From positions 8,695,501 through 8,759,500 of the forward strand of contig NC_084939.1 in assembly GCF_958298935.1 (NCBI RefSeq): 64,000 nt of DNA, in the 5' to 3' direction. The first letter of the stretch is position 1, and each line of letters starts with the position of its first letter. The notes under the pieces are model-generated. The model saw only the letters and a list, made by a program, of their open reading frames with translations. It was not told the DNA's origin and did no database searches. The translations under genes and the position numbers were made by a program. Shown here in pieces: positions 23,801 through 35,800 of this stretch. The stretch comes from Phragmites australis (lineage: Eukaryota > Streptophyta > Magnoliopsida > Poales > Poaceae).

Positions 23801-24100
23801 TAACATATTACAGTATGTGTGATTGGCACCGACTGAATTAGTTCAAATATTACAATTAGTTTGAGGCATGAATTATTTGTAATATATTGTAGTAGGTTGA
23901 TACTACTAACAGTACTACAATATGCCATTGTTACGGTAGGTTCTTGGCTCAATGGCCAATTTTTGTCGGTTCGAGCTACGAAACTGGCTGAAATTTATTT
24001 ATTATAGTTGGTTTCAGAATATATAATTGTAAGACACCTTTGGAAAAATGATTTATGTAATAATGACATGTGTGATATCTAACAAGTATTAGGAGATGAT
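20865..24100 (-). mobile_element. CACTA (En/Spm) element remnant
   Basis: A decayed TNP2 transposase (minus strand) is bracketed by two regions with repeated (C)GACTG(T/C)A and TTCAAATATT motifs: 20875-21070 and 23745-24010. These look like CACTA subterminal repeats. Canonical CACTA termini are not present at either edge, so boundaries are approximate and set by where the host repeat stops and resumes. Confidence 0.7.
21158..23174 (-). pseudogene. TNP2-type CACTA transposase
   Basis: Minus-strand segments in order: an N-terminal transposase-associated region near 23174-22950 (HVKGHLVKRGF-type, here VHIKGHLVKRGFKERYTCW); an acidic stretch near 22913-22719 (LDEDDTNNLHKML); core blocks near 22320-21931 (GMNPFDNMSNKHITWPV, YNLPHWLC, PGNNIDVFLTPL); and 21463-21158 (KKRSIFCDLLYWEYLDVRHS, IDVMNTEKNVCDS). 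These match the characteristic order of TNP2 (Transposase family tnp2). Frames change repeatedly and stops are frequent, so it is inactive. TNP2 would cut and join element ends. Confidence 0.85.
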
Positions 24101-24104
24101 AGGA

Positions 24105-24236
24105 GGTCAAGTACAGAAGAGGATCGGAGTACATAGCTAGTAGCGGTGGAGGTAGTGGTGTGGCTAAGGCCTAAGGAGGCGAGAGGTAACACTGTGACAA
24201 TGGTGGAGCAGATGGTGGTGCAAATGAGGGGTAGGC
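24105..24236. repeat. Dispersed repeat, copy B, second part
   Basis: A GGTGGAGGTAGTGGTG-rich stretch matching about 19000-19090 of copy A. It lies between the CACTA remnant and the solo LTR. Confidence 0.5.
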
Positions 24237-26283
24237 GTGACTGAGAAACCAAGTTAAAATGTGCCTTGGTTTATATGTGATGAGTGATTGATAATGTTGT
24301 TATTTTGGTTTGTTGATTTGCGAATTGAATGAGCACGATTATGTAGTGCAATTATGATCATGACTAACCAAAATTGCGGAGAAAATGGAGTTGGCATTTT
24401 TGTCTCTGAGTCTAGAAAAATTGCATACGCCAGATGGTCCGACGCTAGGCAATTTGTACATACCGAATGATCCAGCGCTCAGGAAGACTTCACGTCAGAG
24501 CATTTCAGCATAGAAGCAAAAGTTGAAGTACACGCCGGATGATCCGGTGATGAAGTTAAGAGAATGCTCAACTATTTCTTGCAGAGAGATTGAAAAATGA
24601 GTTATGGCAAGAATGTACACATCGGATGGTACAACGATGGGCAAATGTACACGCCTAAGTATTTCATCTCAGAGGAAAAGATTGAAGTGTACACCGGATG
24701 GTCTGGTGATAGAGTGAAGTGAATGCCGGAGCTTTTCTTGCAGAGAGATTGCAAACTGGCTCTGGTGAACTTATACTCCCCGGATGGTCTAGCGTTCAAA
24801 GGGATGAACACCGGATGCCTCTCCAAAGCATTTCTTCCAGAGAGGTTGCAAGATGGTTGGTCCGAAAAAGAAGTACATGTCGGATGGTCCGACGCTCAGA
24901 AGCTATGAACATCGGATCATCCGGTATTCACGATTTTTCTGAGATGTGCTTTAACTGAGTATTTTGATTATGGACTAATCTATAATGGAGTTGGAGATAT
25001 GTGTGTGCTTGTCTCATATTGTGCAGGTGATGGATGCAACTTGGCAGCTAATGGCGGGATGTTCGTGGCCAAGCGGGGTGCTTGGTGTCGAACGATTGAG
25101 GGGGTCAGGTAGAGTTAAGGGTGATCCTAGTTGTGCACATGGAGGTCAAGCAAAGCATGGAAGGAAGGATGAAGACGGCGTGTTGACGAAGTCAAGCGAA
25201 GGGGATGCCAGTGCAAGTGTCAAGGCGGTCTGAGGGATCGGGAGCGGGAGAGACTTGTCGGCAGTTAAGATTACAAGATGGAGTACATGCATCGATATTG
25301 GGATACTTGCTTGAGGTGAAAGCAAGTGGCAGCAAGTCACGTTTTGAAAAGCATGCGATACGGTTTCGTGGTTTGGCCTCAAAACTATGGAATGATGGAG
25401 GGCACGTGGCATCATCGTGAAGATTTCATTGAGGAGAAGTTAAGTCGTGAAGGCGTCATGGCTGTTAGATGGATGGAGAGAAAAATAGACCAAAATACCC
25501 GATGGTAGGTAGGAGGCCATTGGAAGAAGGGGTATTTTGTGAACAAAAAAGCTTTAGGGCTCAGCTACCTCTCTAGACCTGTAAATAAAGGGGTAGGGCT
25601 ATGTGAGAGTCTTGAGCCAGTCATTTTACCTTTGAGTGCTAGTTTTTAGAGGAAAGGAGAGGGGAGAGCTTAGCGTTTGTAATATGTGAGAGCTTTTTGT
25701 GAGGAAAATACATTGTAATCTGCTGAAAAGAGGGCTGACCTTTGCAAGAAATGAAGTGCATGTTTCCCCTGATACTTGCATTCATCTCCTTCTAGTTTCC
25801 ATCTATTGGCTCCCTTGCTTTGTTGCGAGTTTTTTCTTTTTGGTTGTGATTTTCGTTTTGGTTAATGAACTGAGATTTTTCTACCTTGGGAAGGTGTTCT
25901 TCTTGTTGCCAAAGACATAAAATTCACATACAAATGTATACAAGTGAGTCTTGAATTTCCTTACCTCTAGATCATCAACTCGGAGAACATCTTCTTCCGG
26001 TGATCTTTTCTTTGGAGCAAAGGTTCCTTCCATCAAGTTGCTATATTTATGTGGTGATGACTTGTGGGATGAGTGTCAATGGAACATAGGGTTCATATAC
26101 ATCCATGAGAGCCATGTGTTTTATGGGAGATTTTCATAGCAACTTGATTCTCTCTGGTTTTTACTTCCGCTTTGTTTTGAGGTGCATTGGGTGACAAAAT
26201 AGGAGAAGGCCATCCGTTTCGAAAGAAACTGGTGATGTACCTATTCACCCCCCTCTAGTCGCCATTCTCGGTCCTACAATGAC
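24237..26283 (+). mobile_element. Solo LTR (about 2.0 kb), family 1
   Basis: Spans 24242-26278, starting TGAGAAACC and ending GGTCCTACA, with flanks GTGAC (24237-24241) and ATGAC (26279-26283) as a 5-bp target duplication with one change. A second member of the family occupies 57350-58798. Shared landmarks include GTGATGAGTGATTG, GTGCAGGTGATGGATG, AGTCAAGCGAAGGGGATGCC, and a polyadenylation-proximal part with GTAATATGTGAGAG. No primer site or coding sequence adjoins it, so it is a solo LTR or a non-autonomous derivative. Confidence 0.75.
24400..24930. repeat. Degenerate tandem array of CGGATGGTCCG-type units in solo LTR
   Basis: Roughly five imperfect copies of a ~110-bp unit with CCGGATGGTCYGGYG followed by TTTCTTGCAGAGAG-TTGCAA. 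CCGGAT..ATCCGG makes local palindromes. The array is absent from the related LTR at 57350-58798. Confidence 0.75.
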
Positions 26284-26475
26284 AATGGTGGAGAAGATGA
26301 TGGTGCGGTAGAGGAGGCACAAGGTGACAAAGAGAAAACCTACAATGGCAAGGGAGGAGCTCGTTGGAGGGCCACACTAGTGTGGATCAGCGTTACCCTT
26401 TCGAGGATTGAGTATTTATGGAGGAAAAAAATTGATGACTCTTGAATGGTTATTGGCACGTCGTAATCCCCTCAC
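26284..26475. repeat. Dispersed repeat, copy B, third part
   Basis: GACAATGGTGGAGAAGATG through GGAGGAGCTCGTTGG to TTGAATGG-TATTGGCACGTC, matching about 19035-19225 of copy A. Confidence 0.55.
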
Positions 26476-26521
26476 CACTCATAAGTAATTGGCCTTGTTC
26501 CTTGGAACAACTATGGTCACA

Positions 26522-27745
26522 ACAAGTCCATTTTGCTCCCTGAAGTATGCCCATAGTCCGGATCATCCCCTAAACTTCAAAACCGTTTATTTGCCCCTCT
26601 AAAGTTTAAATATCGGATCACATAACCCCCTATGGCCGGTTTTAATAGTGGTTTTGCCACCATGGCTACCACGTCACCTGGTTTTTGCCATATGGCTGCC
26701 ACGCCACCTCTCTTCCTCTCCCTCTCCGTCGGGAGAGCGATTCATTAGGATGTTCTCGTCACCATCACCCTCGTCTTCACTGACGGAGCCCTCATTTGTC
26801 GCTAGACATGCTACCGCAGCCTGATGGGCCTAGGAGCCTGAGCCCGACGGCTTCCTAGACTGAATCTAGCTACGAGAAGGCTGAGGTGCACCGCCGCCAC
26901 TCCTCCTTTCTTCCCAAGCTCCAGCCACCACTGCACCCACCTCCCATGTGCCCCATTGACCAAACCGAGCCCACTGTTGTGACCATCGTGATCCCTGGTC
27001 CCGTTTTGCCCCATCCTGAGCCTCGATTTCTGCCGGGGCCGAAATGCCCAAACGGGCCGCCACCGTCGCCTCCTTCAATTTCTCACCGTCGGTAAGAACT
27101 CGGCCCGATTCCTTCCTCTTACACCATCCCTAGGACCTTTGCTAGCTAGCCGTGCCCTTCATTGGATCCCTCGCGCACTGAGATGCGCCGACGACGTGCC
27201 GCCTCTACTCCAACCATAGCTCGCCGTCACCAGTCCTCTGTATGGCGCCTCGCTCCCATCCAACCCTCCTATCCGTGTCGCCCTACCTCATAGGTGCTCT
27301 ACCCGAGCCCAATCGACCCGAGGTGCCCCAACCTTCTCCTTCCTCTCCGGTGGCCGAAGCATCATGGCTTCACTGCTCGCTGCATCCCCTTGCCCGTCCA
27401 CCCAATCCACACTATTCATCCACTTTATCTTTCTCTCCTCTTGCTCTCTGCCAAGTCCTGGAGGACAAGTCGCCGTGGATGTGCCGGACATCCAACATCG
27501 TCATCTACCTCTAGCCGATTCCCGTTCGACACTCTCTTACCCGTCCATGCGCATAGACCACCACATGGCAGTCATATGACAAAAACCAGGTAACGTGGTA
27601 GCCATGATGATAAAACCACTATTAAAATTGATCTTAAGGGTTATGTGATCCGATATTAAACTTTAAAGATCAAATAAATGGTTTTAAAATTTAGAGATAA
27701 TTCGGACTACTGACATACTTTAGAAAAGTAAAATAGACTTTGTCC
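26522..27745. mobile_element. Long-TIR element with GC-rich gene-like interior
   Basis: Bases 26522-26710 and the reverse complement of about 27560-27745 align over ~180 bp (AGTCCATTTTGC/AGTCTATTTTAC, ATATCGGATCACATAAC, TTTTAATAGTGGTTTT, CATGGCTACCACGT-ACCTGGTTTTTG). The interior is GC-rich and Pro-coding in several frames, and has a splice-donor-like CTCACCGTCGGTAAGAAC (27086-27103). This pattern fits a MULE-type element that captured host gene sequence. No transposase and no convincing target duplication seen. Confidence 0.6.
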
Positions 27746-28785
27746 TAAAACAAATTATTGGCACTTAATTTGTCCCGGAGCCTAGCACACCACAGGACAA
27801 CCCGGACGAACAATATCCCGGTTCGAGATGGCATGTACCACCGAGTCAAACCAGTGTAGGCTGTTGCATGCATGCAGGAGCCGGCCGGCACACTAGAAGA
27901 GGAACACAATAATTGTGTCACCGCGGATGTACGCTAGCGTCGTCGCTGCACCGGGGAAACGAGACAAAATAATGCATGGTCCGTGCATGCCTCCAAAACA
28001 ATGGAGAACGTACGCCAGGCAGAAACAAGGGGGATAGAGCATGATTTCACGTACTGCACTTGATGGGCGGCAACATGCAATTATACATGTCGGTCGCCTC
28101 GTTGTGCCGTTTGCATTGCATGCATGAAGGACACGATATGATGATTTTGCGGTGTGGGTCCTAAAAATAATATATGATAATTTAGGTTTGCAAACTAGAT
28201 GTCATGAGTCGAAGGTCCCCAAGGTAAATGAGCTAGTGGAATACATAAGTGCAGCAAGATGCGTAACGGCACACACACATGCCTATGGAGGCAAGTGGCT
28301 GAGACTGACTATGGCGGAACCAGGAAAATTTATCTAGGACCCATATAGTAAGAGAAAAATCATCGAGGAGGTCGATTAGGATTTTCTCTTCAATCTGTTG
28401 GGGCCTAGAATTCATATCGCAATATATGCAACACACATAAAACGATGAAGATACATCCCTCCCTTTTTCTTCGATTTTGTCTATACATTTCTTGTGATTT
28501 GAATCCTTGGTTGCTGAAGGTGTATCCTTCGCGAAAAAGAAAAATCATATGTGTGTCTTTAATTTTTGAGTTACCTTGGAAGGAGAAGTGTGAGACTTAC
28601 GTATTGTTGACTGCTGTGGTCCACGCAACCCTCCAACTTTGCAGACATGCATGCACGGCGGCCACCACGGACGACAGTCGGATCAGGAATCTCAGATCGG
28701 TCGCCATCCATCCATATCGAGCTTTCTTTCTATCCATGTCACGAAGCCCGGTAACCCGGTAACCTGTCACGTATCTTTACACGTT
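27746..28785. other. Intergenic, no gene seen
   Basis: Contains several CATGCATG (RY-type) motifs, for example near 27870, 27985, 28115 and 28645. No reading frame with recognisable family features. Confidence 0.45.
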
Positions 28786-29092
28786 GAGTAAATATTCCAA
28801 AACTACATTTCTTTTGGCTAAACAATCACAATACTGTCCTTTTGACTTATATGTCAGAACTACACTATTTTGTTTTCATTCAAGAACTAAACTTTCTTTG
28901 TAATAAATTTACGTAAAACTACACTTCAAACGTCCTAGGTTAACATGGCATACTCATACTCTCCATATAGGTCCAAATTTTTCAACCTAACATAAGTGTA
29001 GTTTTGTAAAAATTTATTGCAAATGAAGCATAGTTTTGTGAAATGAAAACAAAAAAGTGTAACAAAAAAGTTAAGTTCTATGATATTTACAA
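28786..29092. mobile_element. Small fold-back (MITE-like) element
   Basis: GAGTAAATATTCCAAAACTAC at the left and TATGATATTTAC at the right are inverted. Internal runs of AAAACTACAC and GTGTAGTTTTGT are also inverted around a centre near 28940. Sequence and layout match the larger fold-back element at 46677-47481. Confidence 0.65.
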
Positions 29093-29113
29093 ACTAACAT
29101 CTTAGCGATTAAT

Positions 29114-29275
29114 TACCTCGCATAGCACAATGAGGTTGCCGGGAATGCGAAACGATGGCAAGATGAGCATCTGCACGACCTGACTCCTGATCCAAGGGGG
29201 GAAGAACTGTCTCAATGAAAACAAGCCAAGGAGGGGCCACCTGAGACGCTTCTTCAGTTATCAAATCTGCAGCTG
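29114..29275 (-). pseudogene. Exon-like island of an unidentified gene
   Basis: On the minus strand, CGCCCCACAG (acceptor-like) precedes an open stretch reading ADLITEEASQVAPPWLVFIE, then TVLPPLDQESGRADAHLAI, ending at GCGAGGTAATTAATC (donor-like). The composition is that of a soluble cytoplasmic protein rather than of random AT-rich DNA. I do not recognise the family. It may belong with the islands at 30385-30463 and 30763-30918. Confidence 0.4.
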
Positions 29276-29299
29276 TGGGGCGGCAAATATCCAAAACAA

Positions 29300-30125
29300 T
29301 TATTTATTACTTAGAGAAAATTGGAAGTACAAAAAAAAAACACCCCGTAAGTACATTCATGGCGACATGTATGGCTGATCCCACCGCAATTTTGAGTCAC
29401 CACAAGATGTGGATGGATGACACGTGGGCGTCTCCCGCAAGTATGATCCATCCGGGCCGATTAGCCAGTGACTGCTTGTGACGATCTCGTGATGTTTGTC
29501 TATGTGCGTACCATTTTTACAAATGAAAAGCTATATGTAAGAGCAATTTAAATTTGTCTGTGTTCTCGGACCATATTTATGTGTTTTCATGGTTATTCGA
29601 TTTGTAAATATTCGGAACTACATGTAAGAGTAAATGAAACTCTCTTAATATTGTAGAGAAATGGTCAACATAAAAGGAACTAGGGAAATTAGTAGCCAAG
29701 GATGCACTGAACTGGTAAGAGATTGACCATTTTCTTACATTACAAAAAGAAATGAGAAACAAAAGGTTCATTTTGTACGCGTGGTGTGCATCAATCAGAA
29801 TTATTTTGTATCCACTCTTTATATTACATTATCCAAATGGGCTTTAAACATCAATATGTTTACGAGGTTGAGTATCACCAAATTAACAACCACCCAAAGA
29901 AACATTTTGCTTTTATTCGGAAGCAATGTAATAGACGAATTTACAATATCTTTAAGTGCAAGCAAATTCCACACGTTACAGATTTCATGGCTATATTAAC
30001 AAGAACAGCAACAACAAGATCTGTCAATATATTCTTGAAGATCAAATAATGAGAGACATGTCTTGGAATCTTCTAGGATATGTCAACTAGTAATGTATAT
30101 ATAGGTTGAAACAATGATGATAAGA
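29300..30125. other. Intergenic or intronic, no gene seen
   Basis: AT-rich, with no recognisable coding region or repeat boundaries. Could be intron of the unidentified minus-strand locus. Confidence 0.4.
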
Positions 30126-30443
30126 CACATTATTAAAATTATTTCCTTGATCTCCAATTAGATGATTGTGAAAAAAAACCTAGTACTTGTGCAACTAGCC
30201 CTTTTCCTTTCTTTTTAGGTAAAATAGCTGGAGTATAGCCATCTGAGATGTCAATTGTTTGAAGCTAATCGTTGTACAACTAGCACATTATTAAAATTAT
30301 TTCCTGGATTTCTCGATTATAGCTTCTTGAAAGAACTAAATATTGTGCAACTAGCACTTTTCCTAGTGTTGTTAGGTAAAATATAGCTGGAGTATAGCCA
30401 TCTGAGATGCCAATTGCTTGAAGCTTTGTTAGCTCCATTTCAA
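30126..30443. repeat. 158-bp tandem duplication overlapping an exon-like island
   Basis: CACATTATTAAAATTATTTCC starts at 30126 and again at 30284. Both copies run through GCTGGAGTATAGCCATCTGAG to TTGAAGCT. Divergence and small indels indicate an old event. The duplicated part includes the exon-like coding end described at 30385-30463. Confidence 0.85.
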
Positions 30444-30463
30444 CAGATGCAGGATTCTGACTT
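30385..30463 (-). pseudogene. Exon-like island (partly duplicated)
   Basis: After an acceptor-like TTGTCATCTCAG on the minus strand, the frame reads SQNPASVEMELTKLQAIGIS then DGYTPA. The end of this stretch is present again, mutated, at about 30227-30268 because of the 158-bp duplication. Family not recognised. Confidence 0.35.
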
Positions 30464-30762
30464 CTGAGATGACAACTGCAACAGCTACATATATGTTGAT
30501 AAAAAAGACTCACAATGTAACAATTCAAAAGAAATATTCCTCTTCAAGAAAAATAATACAAATGAAAGATGAGAATTTCACTGGTAGGGATTACAGTTTT
30601 TCTCTCATACTAAACTTTGGGTAAGTAGCATTTTCTATTAAATTATACAACTGTGCCAGTGGATAGCCTGGGAAGTTGATAAGAACAAAGAACAAAGAAG
30701 CCAATTTTCTATTGCGTTATCATTTTGATAAACAGTTTTGCTTTTCTGGTGAGATTGTTCCA

Positions 30763-30918
30763 TCATTTGGTAAAATGACAGAAAAGATGAACAAGAGATT
30801 GGAGGATGACAGCTGACCATAACTTTGGACCATCACACAGCTGTTCCAAGATAAAGTCAAGCAGATATTTGATTGAAACTTGCCGTTGCTGGCGTGATAT
30901 ATCTTCAATTTGCAGCAT
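30763..30918 (-). pseudogene. Exon-like island, helical protein segment
   Basis: A 51-codon minus-strand frame from ATG 30918 reads MLQIEDISRQQRQVSIKYLL followed by DFILEQLCDGPKLWSAVI and ends in a stop. It looks like one helical-repeat segment of a larger protein. No acceptor or donor was fixed with certainty. Family not recognised. Confidence 0.4.
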
Positions 30919-30949
30919 AACGATCAAAGCGAAAAAAAGAAAAAAAATT

Positions 30950-32838
30950 GCTAAAGTAATCTCCGGACATTAAGCTGACTGAAAACATTCCTCCATTTGC
31001 TGATTTCCAAGCATCTTTTGGGGGCATTTAACTATTTACCACTCTTTTCAGCTGAGTGGCAACGGATTTACCACCTGACCCACTGTCAATGACTCAGGTA
31101 GCACATATCATTGGAAGATCGAATTGATATACGATAAGAGTGGCAAATAGTTAAACAATCCAATCTTTCTTTTGTGTTTTCCTGTGTTTAAGTCGCAATC
31201 GAATTTCTTGTTGAACTGAAAGCAGACAGAAAACATTTGTGGCTTACTTTGACGATTAACAAAGGCGTGCTTAGTGTGTAATTTTCCTTATGCGAATAGA
31301 GGCAATAGTATTTCTCATATTTACATTGTACATATTAGTGTTACATTAGCAGATTAACGACTAACAGTACTCTGCCTCCAGTTTTTTTTCTTTTTTTTTT
31401 TGGGCAATGGCAGGAGTTCTATCTAAATAAAATAAGAGAAGGGAAAAAAAGTCTAATTACAGCTAGCGGACAACTTCTATAGTTTTGAGGGTGGTACTAT
31501 GAACACCTCACCCATCTACAAACATCGCTCGCGGCGTCATATTGATGTCGTCTATAATGAGCCAGGCCACCAGTTCAGAATTGGCTTTATACAGGTTGAA
31601 GAAGGGAACCATCAAGGAGACCAACAGCTTTACATTTCTGATGAACTAGTGCAACTGTGCAAGTATCTCACCCCATTGTACATCCAAGATTAGGCACCCA
31701 TATCAAAGCAACGAGAAAAACTTGTGCAGGTGACTCACAGAACAATGATCACAGTTGTATTTTTCTTCAGTATAAAAATATACAGAATACAACAGAGCTA
31801 GTCCATTTGAAATTGTTTAACTATAGCAGGAACGGGATTCCTGTTGCACATAGTATTTGGTATCAGATTTTATAGCCAAGGAATATGAGGATACAAATGA
31901 ATTAGTGGACAAATTAGACCCATATGCGAAGTTTTAGGATTAAATTCACATATCTGCATTTCTAATTAATTTCATATAAGAAAATAACTAAGTCCAGACG
32001 GTCAAAACATAACAGCCACTCAACAAATTTTGACTACAGATAAGCTCTAAAGTCTGAAGTATGTCACTGCATCACCTGAAGTTTAAACAGAACAACCGCT
32101 CAACAAGTACAGTCTGCTTTAGCTAAAAAAAAGGTACAGTCTGCTCTACTTATCCTGCTCCTCATCAGATTTCGACATTGCCCACAGGTATTGGATCAAC
32201 AAAACAAAATGAGCTTAATGTCAAGCCTGCACCTCCCTTAAGCGAGCGATCAGTTCATCCTGAGAAAGAACACCGTCATAATTTTAAAAATGGCACTCGG
32301 ACAAGATATCGACAAATATATAGATATTTAAAAAATAAAATAAAAATCTTTCCTATAACACCCCAGATTTTCTTAAAGAATACAAAAGAACTATCCTCAC
32401 TTTATTCACAATAATTATCTTCTTCCTTAAACGAACACCTAACAGCATCACTAGAACTTATAGAAGAATGGACCTTTCTCCCCCTATTCCTATTACTCCA
32501 CAAAACCAACTAGCCAAAACCATATTAAACTTCTGCATAACCATAATTTCTTATGGTGCCGTGCAAACAGGTAGGTATTGTGTGAATATTTGAGATACAA
32601 CTTCATGAGTTCTGAAAACAGCAAGAATCATCTATGAAAAAAATGTATGGAAGAAATTTGATGTTATCCAAAAGTCCAAATGTGTAGTATATTCGGTGAT
32701 ATTCAATGATGTCCTTCTGAATACAACCAATGGATCTAGGAGCAAAAATTCAAAAGATGTACTAGTGATCAGTAAAAATACCCAAAACTCTTAAATTCAG
32801 AACAAGAAGAAGGTTCAGAGAAGAAGATTCAACATGGT
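30950..32838. other. Intergenic region downstream of the DDA1-SAP gene
   Basis: Mostly AT-rich. One plus-strand frame, 31499-31693, has 64 codons (HRSRRHIDVVYNEPGHQF, ending TPLYIQD) with ordinary protein composition but no recognised family and no conserved context. The last part probably holds the 3' UTR of the minus-strand gene. Confidence 0.4.
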
Positions 32839-35800
32839 TTATCTTGCCTTTTTCCCTTTTGTTGAGAGACCACTTTGCCGTAGAAGTCCGCGTGGCCTCT
32901 CAACTGTAAGTGATTGCAGTGTGTGCTGTGAAAAGCTAGATATTGCTTCTTCTGCAAGATTAAGGCATCCATTAGATTAAGAATAAAAAATGTTAATGCA
33001 GGGTTTCAGAGAAAGGTGAGAGTGCAATATTTAATTTCTTAAAATGCTATTATTGCTGACATGCATAATAAAAAAATACATAATCTCAAACACACACACA
33101 AAAAAAGAAAGAGAAAGATGGCTACTAGTTTAATGTGTGATATCTGCTCCAGCAGAACTATGTCATGAGAATCTAGAACAAGGCCCCTTGATGTGCTGAT
33201 TCTCTTTATAACTTGAAGTGGAAGAATTCATAGGAAGTTTGCGGAGAACTCACAAAAAAATGCCTTTTTCTTTTGGAAACTGGGCAGCTGCCATTTCTCC
33301 CTCTGTATTGGTTCTTTGCTTCCCGAAATGCTAATTGAAAAAAAAAATCTCATCCGTAGATCCATATTTAATGAACTTACTGGGCGGTAAAAGTGGAGGA
33401 ATAAGCTTTACCATAGGCAGGTGATCCAGATGAACTACCAAAGTTGGGCCTCTTAGCTGAATTGTTGACATCCAAGCTTCTGGCAGCAGATCTAGTTAAA
33501 AAAAGACAACTTACTTTGAAAATAAATTTATGCAAAGTCACATCATCCAACTGATAAGCAGTTAAGCAACCATGAAGTAAGGTCTATAAAGGTCTTGAGA
33601 GGTACGATATTTCACACGTAGTCACAAGAGGACCAAGCTACAAATTATCATCAGCAATCAGCATGTAAGAACTTCCGAGGAAACTAAGTTCTTTTAATAA
33701 ATTGCTGATGGAGAGGTGACATTCATAGCATGACAAAGAACAAACAGCATCATATGATCCCTAACGGAGAATCCACATGTTTCTGTAAGGTATTGCTGTA
33801 AGCCTAGTATTACCTAATAAGAATTCGTTGAGAATCTAAGGAAAACATTTCAAGTTGCTTTCTCAAATGTGTAGAATACTCAAACATACATGAACTACCA
33901 TCAGGAAAGAACTATAGGAGGGTAGGAGATTAGTTGCTGTGGTGGCAAGAATCTTAGACTTCTAATAAACCCAGCCTTATCCTGGCAGGATCCAAGGCAT
34001 GACTCATTTAACACATTTCTAAGTAATCATACACAATACAATGCAAAATATAATGGTTTACAAATTCACGTACTAGAGTTACGGAAATGGCACCATGAAA
34101 TAGTCAAACATTTTCTTTTTTGCCACCCAGTCTATGAGTGGACTCTTTATTAGCTTTGATAGTGTAAAAATGAGTGGAACTCCCAGATGCTTTTAGTAGA
34201 AGATTATCACTAATGTTCAATTAGAAAGGTCCACATATGTAACCTGAACCTATTTTGTCCTAATGGCCACAATCTATGAAACACGGATACTCCCAAGCGG
34301 GTGCGTATCCGAGTCCGACACCGTATCCGACTCGGATACGGCTCGGATACATATCTAAGGAGTATCCGGCCCAAACTGATTAGGAAAAAAAATCAGATAC
34401 CTGGCGGATACTTCGTAGATACGCGCGGATACGGCCTGGTCCACTCAAATCCCTAACCTGCTATCGCGTCTTGCCCACTCGCAGTCACAACCGCCTCCTA
34501 GCCTCGCGTCTCGCCGCCACCAGCACGCGGGCGGTCTCGCTGACTCGCCATCACCACTCTGGACCTCGTCGGCAGCAACCCGCAGATCCAACCGGCAGAT
34601 CCCCGCTCGCCCCCCCCCCTCCCCCCGCCCGAAACGCAGGAACAGAAGCTTCTCCGCCCACCCGCACCTCGCCGCCTCCAGCCGGCAAATCCCCGCTCGG
34701 TCGCACCTCGCCACTCTCCAGCCGGCAGCGCCGCAGCGCACAAGTGTTCTGGTGACAGGTGGGTAGCCATGCCCATGCGCCTCCACTCTCCAGCCGGTAG
34801 TGCCGAAGTGACTGACTCACACAAGAGGGAGAGAGCAGTGAATAACACGATCTGTTAGTCAGTTAATCTACATACTTGTGTGCCTCCAATCGATTTTTGC
34901 TACTTAATCAGTTAATGTACTTATCTACATGCTGAATTTGGACCTGAGGACCTCATTACTAAGTCATTAGCATTGTGTTTGTGAAGCAAAGTAACAGGCT
35001 AGCAGCAGTTGTGGGCTACGTGAGAAACTCAGAACTTGTTATTTCCTTTTTTGCTACATGTCGGCTGTCACTGTCTCTCCCTTTTGCTTATTTCACCAAT
35101 GCTTTTTGCCTATATTTCCGCTACATGTCGCTATGTTTCCTTCTGGATTGTTTTGTTCCAGGTGAATTATAATTTGCTTGTAGTTGGCAACACAAACAGG
35201 GAAATCAATGTAAACTTCCATGCCTTTTGCTGCACCAATTTATATGCTGTTGTTTGCTTTCCAATTTATATGCTGTCACTATGTTGCTTGATGCTTGGTC
35301 CTCTGATCATTTCTCTGTTGTTGGAAAACGAAGTATTTGTTCTTGACTTCTTGTTCTAGCATTTCTTTTGATATAGATGGTGTAACCAACTAGTTTGTTC
35401 AGCAGTGCGTCAGTACATATTGTCATATTATGATATTCACTTATTTGCATATGCAACCGCCCCCTTTAGCTCTTGTCTCTTGATGGCAACTTCAAGCAGT
35501 GGTGCTGATGCAACCTCCACTGACATTAAGGCCCCATTGTGGGATTATGTCACTGTCATAGAGAGACCTAAACAAGGTGGAGGCAATAGTAGATGGAAAT
35601 GCAATTTTGTTCATTTGTTGGATTTAGTAGCTACACTAGAGTGGAAGCTCACTTGCTAAAGAAGGGATATGGAGTGAGAATGTGTCCAAAGGTGACCATG
35701 GATGAACTTAGTCAGATGAGGAGAGATGTTGCAAGAGCTAAAGAAGAAGTGGAAAGATCAAAACCAAAACCTATGTCCTTGCCTAGTGGTAGTGGTGTTG

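Noticed and set aside
20865..24100. Canonical CACTA ends for the TNP2 remnant
   Set aside because: I looked for CACTA..TAGTG termini near both edges and found none; boundaries are left approximate.
26450..27764. TTATTGGCAC on both sides of the long-TIR element as a possible target duplication
   Set aside because: On the left the host repeat similarity continues past this motif (through CGTC), so it does not abut the inverted repeat. Possibly coincidence.
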